Assembly (NCBI RefSeq): GCF_041146395.1
Contig: NC_090986.1
Span: 44,800,001 to 44,864,000, forward strand
DNA from: Eulemur rufifrons
Lineage: Eukaryota; Chordata; Mammalia; Primates; Lemuridae
Direction: 5' to 3'
Length of the DNA stretch: 64,000 nucleotides
Each line of letters opens with the position of its first letter. The stretch's first letter is position 1. Shown here in pieces: positions 37,106-49,124 of the stretch. The notes beneath the pieces were generated by a model, which did no database searches, was not told the DNA's origin, and worked only from the letters and a program-made list of their open reading frames with translations. Both the position numbers and the translations under genes were made by a program.

Positions 37106-39174
37106 GTATTAAATTCTTTTGTAAACAAATTTGTTTATATCAGTGGTAGGTGTTATTACATGCATGATTTAAATATACAACCATAATATCAACTGATTAT
37201 ATTGTTCAGGAAAATATTTTCCTGGTGTGTATGTATAAGTTGTTTGCAAGTGACTCACTTGTCAATTCAGAATTATCTCTCTTAAGCATAAATTCATGAG
37301 AATATATAGCTTACCCACAAAGTAAACTGTAATCTCTATTAAAATATATCACTTCTAATCTTCATCTTGCCCATTAATCTGGAAATTATTATAGAGTGTC
37401 ATGATGATCAGTTAATACTTACCACTGAATAGTTCTGGGCATCAGAGTCTTCATTCCTAAACTGAGGGAACAAATGCAGTAATTTTCAAAATTTCTCATC
37501 GTTTGAAAATTCTTTTATCTTTTATGAGCCCTGTCTCTTTGAAACGAGGACATCTAACATGCAGTCTAAATTTTGTTGGTATCTTTCAATTTATCATGTT
37601 TTAACTACTCTCCACAAGGCACTAGCCTTGAAATAAGAACATATGTGCTACTGCTGATGAAAATCTTTGTATATCCTCAGTGAAATAAGTTTACCGTAAC
37701 GTAGTGGTCACTTTCATCAGGAGTATTTTTCCTGGTACTATTAAAACACAGATAACCAAACTTCTAAGAGACAAATCTTATTCTCATTTAGTGATCATTG
37801 GAGTTAAACCTGGCTTTTAAAGTCTAGCCTATTTTAGCACAATAGTTTTTACACACTTTCTTTTTTCCATGTAACATTGATATCAGAAATGCATTTATTA
37901 ATATCTGAGGCACTTTGAAAAACAAATTTAGAATTGTCACATGGCTTAGTAACTGTACAACCTAACTCTCTTATATTCAGATCATAGCATATAAGGTGTA
38001 ATGTTTTTTACAAAACGATAATGAGTCTGTACACTTGAATTTAAAATTGGAATTTTTAATACCAAATAGAAGAAATGCAAAGTAAGGATTAAATTATCAT
38101 ATTGTAAAAAAGTTATGCAGGTGAACAATTTGTTATTAGAAGTATAAAGTATAGTCTGAATAAATCTATGAAAAGCTCTTTTTTAAGTGCAATTACTTCC
38201 TGTAATGTGTAATTTTTCCTGTCCCTTATGTTTATTTTAATTTTAATATGAAAGAAATGATCATCCCATTTTCTTTGAAAATGGTATAAAGGTAAAACCA
38301 CAAACCTCTTGAAAGAATTCCTTTGTTCCCAATCACATGAGTGTTGTTGGAACAAAATTTTGCCACCTGCCAGAGGCTTTAAAAACTAAATCAAAAGGCT
38401 CACTGCTTCAAAATACTGAAGCTAAAGGTAGGCTTCTGGATGAAATGTAATGACGAGATCATTCTCATCGTACATTTATTATTATACAGCAGAATTGATG
38501 GATCTTTTGCTACCTTTCACTACAGAATAATTCATAAATGTAAATGAAAATATTTAAATCATGATTCTCTTGTTTTACCTAAAAAAATAGAATTGGGGTT
38601 CTAACATTTAGGGTGTCTCACTATGTTAGTATTAAAACTTCCCAAATGAAAAAGAGAGGAAAAAAGGTGATGTATTTCTCACACTAGTTAAAACAATTCA
38701 GTGTTGGCATGCTTCATTAACTGTTTGCATACAAGACAAAAGTGCTTTCTGATGAAGTGGAAAACCAACTTGGGACCAATTTTCCACAACATAAATTCAA
38801 CACTCATTCTACCTCTTGATACCTTTGTATTCAAACTACCAAGAAGGTTTTTCATATCTGTCATATCAGTAATCATTTTAATACCCCTATTTTAGATTCT
38901 ACAATCCTTGAAAATACTTATATTTTAGAGTCTTTATTTCATTTGGATAAGTTTAAAATTAACATTTACTAATATTTTTTCATAAATGTGAACTCATTAC
39001 ACTGGTGGTTACCAAACTGATTTAGTAAGAATGGATTTTACCATGTAAGAAATGTGATAAAGAGAGTATTAAAATGGACAGCTTAAACAAAATCTTGGTT
39101 ACATTCCATTTCATTGTTTTGATTTGTTTTTCTTCTCTCTCCCTCTTTCACTGTCCCCCAACCCCAAACATGTG

Positions 39175-39218
39175 TGTGTGTATTTAATATATACATGCAT
39201 GTGTGTATTTAATATATA
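39175..39218. repeat. 19-bp direct repeat, GT/AT-rich
   Basis: tgtgtgtatttaatatata occurs exactly at 39175-39193 and 39200-39218, separated by 6 bp. Confidence 0.95.
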
Positions 39219-40424
39219 ATTAAGTAGCTTAATGAATATGATGTTTTAAACATTAGTGCAAATCTAGTTACAGGATACCATTTATTTCATTGCTAGTAGA
39301 AAAATAGTTAGTACCCAGTAAATTAGCAAAAGAAGTGAGTGCTAATTTGGAGGAACCCCGTTATTGATCACTGTGTCCTGATAATTTGGCTTCAGTGATA
39401 GGTGAGTCACTTCTGCCAGTTCAACACGTGATAGCTACAAAGTGCTACCAGACACAATGAAGTTGTCCAAGGTCCATACAGAAGTTAAGTTATTATTCAG
39501 TATGGTGCATATTATTTTGTCTTCATCAGCAATGTTCAGAAATCACTTTTGATTACACAGGGTGAGAATTTGGGAGACAATGTCTGTCTTCTCTTCTCTA
39601 TAGTTGTAAATTCATATTTTCTAAACTCTGCATGGGGAAAGAAAAGAGAAATTGTAATATTTTTAAATAATAAAAGTAATACTTAGAGTTGGTGTCCTGG
39701 GAGAATCAAACTTTCATTTTCACAGTATCATAAAACATCTATCTTTTAGTGTACTGCTGTGAGCAAGCTTGTTTGTGGAAAAAATTATTTGATAAAAGCT
39801 TAAGAATATTATATGAATGCATGTTTTTATTATATGGCAAGTAATCAATTTCACTGTGAGGCATTATTTTATTATGCTTAATATATTCAATAGTTATATT
39901 ATTTAAATTTTATTAGGAAAACACACTACACAAAATGATCTTGTGATTTCTGAAATAGAAGTTAATCATACTCAAATATTTCTTTTGGTATTAAAAATAA
40001 CATCCTGTTATTTGTTTCTTTCAAAAATAAACATCATATCATATTAAAATAGTTGTATGATTCCAGCTAGGAGATATATTCTTAGTATGAAGAATATGTT
40101 TTTGGAGTAGTATAAATTTAATATTTTAAAAATATAATTATTGATTCAGTGAACTAAATATATTACACATGTAAAACATTAGATTCTTTTAATATACACG
40201 CATAATCATTTTTATGGATTTTTCCTGACATGTTTTATGTAAATCAAGAGTTTTATCTAATCGAGTTTTAAATGAATCCACTACTTAGACAACATTTTAA
40301 TATAATGCATTTGCTTAAAGTAAGCTATGTCTATAGTGATTTTGAAATTCAAGTCATTTTGCATAAATATTGCTTTATACATGTGTATATTTATAGACCA
40401 CTTTGCCAATGAGGGGAAAAAACC

Positions 40425-40488
40425 AAATGAGACCAAGGGGAGTTTTTCAGTTTACATGAACACTAAATGAGAACAAGGGAAGTGTTTT
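40425..40488. repeat. Imperfect 23-bp tandem-type duplication
   Basis: 'aaatgagaccaaggggagtt' at 40425-40444 is repeated with changes as 'aaatgagaacaagggaagtg' at 40465-40484, a 40-bp period. Confidence 0.85.
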
Positions 40489-40669
40489 AGTTCCCTGTTT
40501 GCTATTTTGATTAGAATACTGTATGCAAAATAACTGCTTTGAAAGTTGCTTTGTTTTTAACTTATTAGCAGAATATTATGCTAGAGATGATAAGATAGTG
40601 CTTTTGATACAGGAGGAGCTAGATGAGTAAAAAGCTCTATTACCATTTGACACCTAGGTTCTCAAAGGG

Positions 40670-40809
40670 TAGGGTCCCCAACTCCTGGGCCACGGACCGG
40701 TCGGTACCAGTCCATGGCCTGTTAGAGACTGGGCCGCAGAGCCCCAGTCCGTGGAAAAATAGTCTTCCATGAAATCAGACTCTGGTGCCAAAAAGATTGG
40801 GAACCACTG
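40670..40809 (+). mobile_element. MER1-like hAT-Charlie MITE, internally deleted
   Basis: Begins 'agggtccccaactcctggg', then 'ccacggaccggtcggtacca' and 'gtccatggcctgttagagac'. It ends 'gtccgtggaaaaatagtctt', 'tggtgccaaaaagattggg' and 'aaccactg'. These are both ends of the MER1 (Charlie) family, whose full copies are around 0.5 kb. Here the middle is missing, leaving 140 bp with diverged terminal inverted repeats. Flanks ctcaaag and ctctgag may be the worn 8-bp target duplication. I am more certain of the hAT-Charlie class than of the subfamily name. Confidence 0.82.
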
Positions 40810-40819
40810 CTCTGAGGTA

Positions 40820-41985
40820 ATTTAGTTTTATTCTAATCATCTACCGGTTGAAATTAACTTCTATTTAGATAGTACGAATTGAGTTCAGTCAAAATATCTC
40901 TTTATTTTTCTATTTCAGTTATGTCACCTTGATTAGTTTTGATTTGTAAAAAGACTCAAATTTGGAATCTATAAAATCAGAATCCCTACCCTTTGAAAAG
41001 TAGTGTTTAATAGTTTGGTATCGTAAGAAATTCTCTGTTCTTCCGAGTGCATGGATATTAAACAGTGTTGGTTGAGTTGTAATCAGTATTCAGTCTGCAG
41101 TGATTCTTCTGTTGGCCTATTGAATATTAAAGTAGTTAGGTTCCACTGTGGAAAGTTGAAAGATTTACCTTGTCTGTTTTTATTTGTCTGCCAGAATATT
41201 TAGTTCATTTTTAACTTAATTACTTGATTTGATGTTTCTTGATTCAATAAGTATTTTTTATGGTAAATATATGCTTAGGTTTTTAAGTACTTCTAAAGTA
41301 TAAGATAAAGGAAAAATTAACCAATTGGAAAATAAGATTTGAAAACGTCAATAATCACTGAAGATTGTTAAATTACACGAAGTGATTTTATAGTGCATTT
41401 TACTATTCATTAAATATGATAACATTAAACTTTATAAGTTGAGTTTGAAACAATATATTCATTGTTTTAAGACAAATTTTGCAAATGTATCACATGAAGT
41501 CCCCTACAATCTGACCTACTGGCATAAACTATTATAGAGAAGACTAACTAGCTATGTCTTCACAACAGTTATATTTAGCATTGATGAAAATTTCAATCCA
41601 AGTTATTCTCACATTGCCTTTTGAAAATACAAATAGCCCTTCGTTCTCCTTCGTAATAAAGAAACAATAATTTGTAATGTTCATAATTTTATTTACATTG
41701 AGCATTACATGTAACATCACATAAAATTTAGTTTAATGAAAGCATAAATTTTGGACTAATGGAATGTTTCCAACATATAAATATATATTTTTCTTGATAG
41801 GTAATTTATATAAAATATTAGCTGTTGGAACATCTATCCCATTTAGAACTGGCCAACATATAATGTTTTAAAATTAATTATTTGTATGAACCAGACACTA
41901 TTTTATCTAAGACTTTGCCTGTGACACAAAAAAGAAAACAAATTATACAGTTCTTAAGATGATGGAATTCTTTAACTACTAGACT
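40820..41985. other. AT-rich intron, nothing firm recognised
   Basis: No gene, repeat family or RNA gene recognised. Confidence 0.45.
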
Positions 41986-41989
41986 ATCA

Positions 41990-42235
41990 TAGCTCTGCAG
42001 AGAGGTGCTGTATTTTATTTTTTTAAATAAACATCGAAAGTGATGCACAGCCCAGCCGCTCAATGCACACATTTAACACTCACCGGGAGGGAGGTTTGGT
42101 GTGCTGAACCCACTAAGTTTTAGATCTCAGAAGGGGCTTTCCACCCTGTGGTGTAGGCACACTTCTTTCAGTGGAAAGTATGTCATTAAAATACCGCCCT
42201 CTTCCAGTTACTTCAAACTAGTGTAGTTGGAATTG
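41990..42235. promoter_or_regulatory. Candidate conserved non-coding block
   Basis: GC-richer, repeat-free sequence ('gatgcacagcccagccgctc', 'aacactcaccgggagggagg', 'aggggctttccaccctgtgg') within AT-rich intron. Composition is the only evidence. Confidence 0.25.
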
Positions 42236-42639
42236 TTTTTAGTCACTACACAGCATGATAAGCATTTTGGTATTTTCCCAGAGCAATTTACCATTTTTAT
42301 ACATGTCACAGTGGGGGAAAACCAGTTTCTTCATGACAAGTAATATTGATTTTAATTCAATATGTCAAAATACATATATGGCTTTTACAAAAAGGAAAAA
42401 GAAAAAAACAACTATCATGCTATGATAGTCACACACTGTATGTACCTGCATTTTTACAAAACAAAAATAAAACCGAATTGTAGATGAAAATCTACTACAT
42501 TAAGCAAAGAGAAATTGATCTTAACTTTTATCAATTCAGTAACCAATTATATAGTTAATTTAAATGATTCTCAGTGAATAAAAAGAAAGCATTTAATTGA
42601 ATAAAATGTATTTTGCTGATTAACTTAAAATATTCAAAC

Positions 42640-43140
42640 AGCTTATTTTGGCATCACGGAAACACATTCTCAATGAAAACATTGTGTATTGTATTATTAA
42701 CTCACGGCATATGATCTCCATTTCTGCCTCCCTAGATTTCTCCCCTCCTGGGATAGTAGCAATGTGGACTCACACATTTATTATATTAATTAGAAATCAC
42801 TATCTAATATAATTATTCTGGCAAGCACATGGTGAGGACTGAAAATATTATTGACAGAATTTCTCCATTTAACTCTGGTGTTAAAAAGATTTGCATGTCT
42901 AAAACTGCCTTGATTAGATATTGTTTTTGACGACTCCGCTCAGTGTTTTACTATACGCACATTAAGCAAGAGGACTTTTAGCACGTCTGAAGTAACATCT
43001 GCTCTGTCTTTTTTTGCTGGGTTCATGGTATAATTAGCTCTATATTTCACCAAATACAATTTTGCTCCCATGGCGGACAAAGCAGCATGAAGAAAACATA
43101 AATAATTGCAGATTAGAGAAACAGAAGGCAAAGTGGGTGT
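42640..43140. promoter_or_regulatory. Candidate conserved non-coding element with octamer and homeodomain sites
   Basis: Contains TTAATTA at 42786-42792, an exact octamer ATTTGCAT (POU) at 42889-42896, TAATTA at 43031-43036 and a YY1-like CATGGCGG at 43069-43076. The surrounding sequence is complex and repeat-free with CpGs at about 42931-42937, 42956 and 42984. Motifs are seen; regulatory role is inferred. Confidence 0.38.
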
Positions 43141-43144
43141 AGAT

Positions 43145-44605
43145 GGCTTTGATAAAAAAGGGTTAAGGAGAATAGAAGGTCAACTCATTATTAAGGAAAA
43201 AAGGAGGCAGTTAAAATTAGGTATGGTCTTTGTAATTAAAGAAAACACACACAGATTTTTCTTTTAACAATGTTTCCTATTTGGCCAAATACTTCAGTGG
43301 CTTGCAATGATGTAGTTTGTTTTACATTTATTTAAAAAACACTTTAAGAAATGTGCATGCTGGATACACAAAACAAAATTTAATTAGTACAGGAAATGTT
43401 GTAGAGGAAGTTTTGTATTGTTTCTCAGTATGTAAAACAGTTTCTTTGATAGTGCCACTTTTTAGAGTCAAGTTAGCTCAATGTAGCCAGCTAGGCAGAT
43501 ATCCATAGTCAGATATTCTGATTTCCTTGTGCCTCCAATTAACCATTAGTCAATATATTTACATGAGCAAGTAGTATTCACTTCATATTAAATTCATATT
43601 AAATTTGTGACTGTTCACTGTATGAAATACAGTGGCTCAATTTTATCGCATCGTTTAGCATTATAGAAATTACATAAAACAGTATTACATAATATATACA
43701 AAATATGTAAAAGAGCCAAATGTTGAAATAACATATTTTGACAATTCATAACATAACTTATTGTGCAATTAAAAATATGCTATTTGATCAGTGATTACAT
43801 TAGGTTCATAGACTTGAAATGTAATTTTTTTCTCATGTTTTACTTTTAAACTACAAACTATAAAACAATTTGAAATGATAATGGAGTACTGACATACTTT
43901 ATTTCTATTAGGAAAAGTCCTCAGAAATCTTTAAAGCAAATTATTAATGTTTTGTTTTGTTTGGACAAAAAGATGTATGGTGTTTCTGTTCTTACAGATG
44001 TTTATCCAGTAGCATAAAATAGGTGAAAATATGGAAAAATCCATTCAACTTCATGCTATATCTGAAGTATAAAACTCATATTAACTAGAACAATTATAAG
44101 ACAAATTATCAAAAGGAAGAAGGCAAAACAGTCCTAAATTACCATGTAGTATTGCATTGAAGGACAGTTTAAAAGCTAATTATGTAAGGCACCATAAATA
44201 ATTTTAAAATAATATATTCTTCCCACTATATGTTGTCCTGTTGGAGAAAGTAGGACAAGATATTTCTGTACAATAAGAATATATTTTCGGGCAGAGAGCA
44301 GACTGAAATATATTAATCACTTTGATAATGCCTGGGAGGTTTTACCATGTCCCTGTGAACTCCAGAAGTTCTTGTCCAGCTGACTGCAGGCCCATAGACT
44401 GTGGGGGCAGGGACACATGTGAATAAACCGTTTCCAGAAGACAAGTGCCACAAAATAACATTCTGTTTTTCACCTCTAAATTTTTTTGATTTTTAAAAAA
44501 TCTTCGTTGGATAGATAGAGAGTTACAAAGCAAATCCTACTTTGTCATATATATGGATATTTAAATAGTCTTTTCCCTGCTATCATGGAACTTGAGTTGA
44601 AAGAG
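43145..44605. other. AT-rich intron, nothing firm recognised
   Basis: Only a small duplication (ttcatattaaa twice near 43581-43602). No gene or repeat family recognised. Confidence 0.45.
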
Positions 44606-44609
44606 ACCA

Positions 44610-44789
44610 TATGGTTCTCTTGGGTTTTTCAATCCCATTTGCCCGTTAGAATCTTGTAGAGAGCTTTAAAAAATACCTGAAGTTACACCAAATTAACAAA
44701 ATCATAATCTTTAACAGTAGGGTCTATATATTGGATTTTTTTTAAAGTGCCGGGTGATTCCAATGAAAAGTCAGTTTTGAGAACGACTG
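44610..44789 (+). mobile_element. MER3-like hAT-Charlie MITE
   Basis: The ends form terminal inverted repeats: 'tatggttctc' at the start and 'gagaacgactg' at the end. Inside are 'gttagaatcttgtagagagc', 'tttaaaaaatacctgaag' and 'aaagtgccgggtgattccaa', following the family pattern 'cattagaatcacctggggagctttaaaaat ... ccaggtgattctaatg'. Subfamily name is tentative. Confidence 0.72.
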
Positions 44790-45067
44790 AATTTTAGTCT
44801 AACTTTTCATATGAGACACCTTTACATGTTTTTGTCAATATAAACTTAAAATCCATTAGCTATGTCATGTTCATCATACTATTCCATCTGCAGATAACTT
44901 TGACTGTTAGAAAGTTTTTATGTAAATTATACTCAATGACCATTCAGAATGTTAGAGTCCTTTAGGTGTTTGAAGAAAACCATAGTGGACCCTTGACTTT
45001 TACTGTACTCCTTTCCTGGCTATTTTCTGTCTAACGTGATTTCCTGGGTCCTTGTTTTATAATCATA

Positions 45068-45118
45068 CACAGTATATATATATATGCACACACAAATACA
45101 TATATACACATTATATAT
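45068..45118. repeat. TA/CA-rich low-complexity run
   Basis: Interrupted TA and CA dinucleotide repeats (cagtatatatatatatgcac and following). Confidence 0.85.
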
Positions 45119-45279
45119 TATAATTATAGTTACTAGAACAGGCACAAATTAAAATGATATACTTTATTAAATGAAAGGCTTTATTAAATTAAATATATCC
45201 ATTTATATCTCAGGATTTGGCATATAAAGTTTGAAAAACTTTTTAGTCCAATTACTTATGTGGCCATTATTTCTGAATG

Positions 45280-45380
45280 GATATAACTTTTCCTTATACT
45301 TTGCAGTAGTTTGAAGAAAAGACTGAGACCCTGAAAGTTGTCTTGCCTTGGTCAAGCTAAGGCATAGAAGGATTTGAATT
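45280..45380 (-). mobile_element. Possible MIR fragment, antisense
   Basis: 'gaagaaaagactgagaccct', 'cttgccttggtcaagctaag' and 'aaggatttgaatt' resemble reverse-complement MIR ('gaggaaactgaggc ... cttgcccaaggtcac ... ggattcgaac'). Confidence 0.6.
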
Positions 45381-45384
45381 TTCT

Positions 45385-47230
45385 AATTTTAATTTTAAAA
45401 TTTATGTTATGTCTACAACATCAGAGTGTCTTTCCCATTGGTTATGTTGATAAAGCATATCTGAATATTTTAGTTATGTTTAATGACAAATATACAAACA
45501 ACCATAATTTTTAGTTTCAAATAACTGATCGAGATATTGAGATACGGTTTTTTTGGCATTGTTCCTTAATGCCAGTGACTATGATTTGACACTAAACCTG
45601 GAAATCATTGTAATGATATTTATTCTGCTTTTTGACTTTAGATTTTTGTATCTTTATTATTCAATTGCATTATAACATTATATGTTAGTCCTCTAAATTT
45701 TCTTATTTGTGTGCATGTGTATATAAATGAGTTTGTGTGTATGAAGAAGTAATACCAAAAAAAGTAATCTTGTGTTATATTCATGCAAACAAAATGTTTA
45801 ACCTTAGCATAATTAGTATGGAATCAACAAGAATATTATTGGCAAATTCCCATTAATAAAGTTACGGATTCAAAATAATATAAATACTGAAAGTAAAGAT
45901 GTGTCATTCAGGGGAATTTTATTTTATTATGTGCATCTATAATAATATACAGGGGGAGAGAGGTGTATTAATTTATCTTTTCTGCTCTACCTTTCTAATT
46001 CAAGAAGTGTACAAAATAGCTTTGTGTGTGTCTTAAAATGCTGAAGATGGTATATTAGTAGATGAGATACAAAACTTCTCCCTTTTGCTTTTGTTCTGAG
46101 CAGTGGTAGGGGGTGTTATTTTCCCACCCTGAAAGCCCAGGACTTGTTTAACAGTATTTCTGTCATTCGGGTTTTATAATTCATAAATCTCTTTAATACC
46201 TGAATTACATTACATTTAATGAAATTTTACTCCTAATTCATTTGATTTAGCTACATGCTTGCCTTTAATTGTGGGTCAAAGAATTTCAGCAGTTTTGTCT
46301 GAAGTGGTATTAGATTGTTTTAAATATGTGAATAGAGCAGTTCAGTCATCCTGTTAAAAGTCATTTTTTAAATGAATGTTCATATGTCTCTTTATTTATA
46401 TCATCAGCATGTAGCTTAAATTATAATAATTTTGTCAGGTTTTGACTTACTTTATCTTTAGTTTTTAATAATAGAATTTTGTGGTTTAGGAAAATGATCT
46501 GTTTTGAGCTCTATCCTGATACAAATAAAAGATTTATCCAAATATAAGGAGAACTCTAAGACACTTTCAAAGGATAAGAGCTAACTTTAATTTGAGAATT
46601 AATAATGTATAAGAATGATTAGAGGTAAATTTTTTCTAAGATTATTTTCCTTTTACAAATGTGAAAAATTTAACAAATTTCTGGAGCTCAAGAGTATCTT
46701 TCCCACATAATTTTTACTACTGCTGAGAGACATTCTCTCTGTCGAGTTGTAAGTAGAACTATTAAAATAGGTTTTCTTTTTGAATATGTGATAAATGATA
46801 GTTAGCTCAATTTGAAAGAGGGCTATAAATATAATTTTTCAAATATAGAGTGGTTTAAATAGGCTTTTGAGGACTGACAACTTAATCATGACCCCATTAA
46901 ACACTATTTTAGGGGAAAATTTATGATGTAAACCATTTGTAAATCAGGGGTTGTTTATATGCATTTTCCACAATACCAAAGTAGTGCATGGAATAAAAAA
47001 AGTAAACATCAATACATTTTAAGTAGCAAAATTTATCAAAATATTCATACAATGTCTTCAGTTTTAGGTTTTTCCAAGTCCCCAGTGAATATGGTACAGT
47101 GCAACAAATTATAGCAGTACATATTAATAGACGATGCTTAACTAATTTGATCTCTCTTCCTTCCCTGTCTTACTTATCTTCTCCTTTCAACAAAACAATT
47201 GTAGTCATGTTAATAATAGAGCCTACATTT
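45385..47230. other. AT-rich intron, nothing firm recognised
   Basis: No gene or repeat family recognised over this stretch. Confidence 0.45.
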
Positions 47231-47235
47231 TTTTT

Positions 47236-47430
47236 TTGAGCATTTACTATGTATGAGCCACTGTGTTTTACATGTGTGAAACTATTCAATGCAACAATGT
47301 AACAAAGAGGCTGGGGCAGTGATGATCATCTCTTTGTCTATGAACAAACTGAGGCACTGAGAGATCAAATAAATTGCCCAAGATCAAGGATCGGAATCCT
47401 CATTGGATGCCAAACTCTGGAAAGTTAACC
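47236..47430 (-). mobile_element. MIR, antisense, near full length
   Basis: 'tgagcatttactatgtatga', 'acatgtgtgaaactattcaa', 'gaacaaactgaggcactgag', 'aaattgcccaagatcaagg' and 'atcggaatcctcattgg' run in the reverse-complement MIR order. Confidence 0.8.
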
Positions 47431-47651
47431 CCAAGGTGCACCGAACAGAGCCTGGTAATGACTGCACATTGAGTGGGGGTAGAGAGGAGATTTCTGTAGA
47501 GGGCTTTTCCAACAATGTTTGTCTTTACTGTGAAAAACAAAGTGTGCATTTAACCCTTGTGCCAAACATTAGATATTATATAACATTACCGTACAAAAAC
47601 ACATATAGTATCATTTTATTTAGTTACTTATTTGTTTATTTTTAATTTCCA

Positions 47652-47835
47652 TTCTTTTTGAATTGACAAGTAAAAATGTATATATTTACTGTGTACAGCA
47701 TAATATTTTGAAATGTATATGCATTGTGGGAGGCTAAGTCAAGCTAATTAACATAGGCATTACCTCACATGCTTAACTTTTTTTTTTTTTTGTGGTGAGA
47801 ACATTTAAAAAATCTCTATTAGAAGCATAGAATCA
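47652..47835 (-). mobile_element. L1 3' end fragment (L1MA/L1MB-type), antisense
   Basis: 'ttgaattgacaagtaaaaat', 'gtatatatttactgtgtaca', 'gctaagtcaagctaattaac', 'ataggcattacctcacatgc' and, after a T-run, 'gtggtgagaacatttaaaa' are the antisense of the widespread mammalian/primate L1 3' UTR. Confidence 0.9.
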
Positions 47836-48130
47836 TTTTATAATAGACAATACAGCCTCAAACAAATGTTTTAAGATTCTAGGTCAGAAAGATCCTCAAT
47901 TCATGCTACATAGCAAAAATCATAGCTTATTATACTAATTATGAGAAGTAAACCAATGAATAAATTTGAAGTGACCAGTTAATTTGAATGACATTTATTA
48001 CTTAAAATACCAGTTTTCTTTCAGCTTGATTTAGACTTAAATTTAATTACATCCTTTAGAATGGAAAATAAATTTTACCTTTAAATGTAATGTCTATTGA
48101 CCACCTAAATCATTTTAGGCTGTATGTTGT

Positions 48131-48785
48131 ACTCCCGTTTTATGCACCACCCCTAACTACCCCAAGCTCTCCTTCAAAGCCCTAGCTATCTACTATTGGC
48201 CCACAAAGTTATTTATTTATTTATGCTTCTGGAAATTCAAACTTGCTGTTCCATCTGCCAAGACTGTAATTTCCCCCTCATTAACCTACATTTCCAATAT
48301 TCCTTTTTCTGGGGAGACCTTCCCCACTTTCATGAGTACACACTTGACCCGTAGTGCTTTGTTCATACCTGTGAAGTAACAAATGAAGATCTACATAGTC
48401 TTAATGTAACATAATTAGATGTTTAACTATTTGAGATTTAGGCTTCATGATGCCATTATCTTGAGTTTTCCTAGAATAGTAATAGTCTTCCTTACAGAAT
48501 CCATCTCTTTGTTTACATGCTTTCCAAAAGTCACAAATATTTCTAGTTCAATTGCTGTGACCATGACACATTAAGCCATATATATGAACACAGTACATAT
48601 AAACCAGACATTTCCACTTTGCTTCCAAAATCCTTGAAGTGTATAAATACCATGGTATCTTCTCCTCTCTGGCAGACTGTGAGCATCTTGAGGGCAGAAC
48701 CATGTCTTCTCTGTATTTCCCAGTATGTAGAGCGGTGACTTACATGCAGTGGCCACTCAGTAAGTGAATTAAATGAACAAGCTAG
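48131..48785 (+). mobile_element. LINE2 (L2) 3' region, sense
   Basis: 'cttgctgttccatctgccaa', 'ctggggagaccttccccact' and, at the 3' end, 'gtgagcatcttgagggcaga', 'accatgtcttctctgtattt', 'cccagtatgtagagcggtga' and 'cactcagtaagtgaatt' follow the L2 consensus in sense. The middle (about 48370-48650) is poorly matched and may hold an insertion or diverged sequence. Confidence 0.78.
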
Positions 48786-49124
48786 TTAATGAATGAGAAT
48801 CCTGAAAACAAGGGAATATTAAGTAAACTATTTTATATTTTCAAGCTATACTATTTCCAGTGAAAATCTAAAAAAACAAACTATAAATAGCTCAGAATTT
48901 GTGATCATTCATTCATCAGCTATTTGATTAGTCCAGAAATGAAAAAATTAAACCTTATTTCAATGTTAACATTATTGTCTCTGCCTCTGGATTCTACTGC
49001 TCAAAATGGTGATTTGAGTAGTGCACTTTGAGACATCTCAAACTTAAAATCTCTAAAAAAATATTCTGAGTCTTCTTTACTCTTTACTCTTCTTTACCTG
49101 CTCATTATTTACTCTTGTCATCTC

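Larger units (their letters stand above)
37110..40660. other. AT-rich intron; small candidate elements only
   Basis: No gene or clear repeat family. Two compact complex stretches stand out: 38400-38520 and 39340-39530. The second has AP-1 TGAGTCA at 39403-39409 and E-box CACGTG at 39425-39430. Short duplications occur at 39175-39218 and 40425-40488. Confidence 0.4.

Noticed and set aside
42414..42432. Hairpin actatcat-gct-atgatagt
   Set aside because: An 8-bp stem with a 3-nt loop is too short for a miRNA or other RNA gene and is expected by chance.
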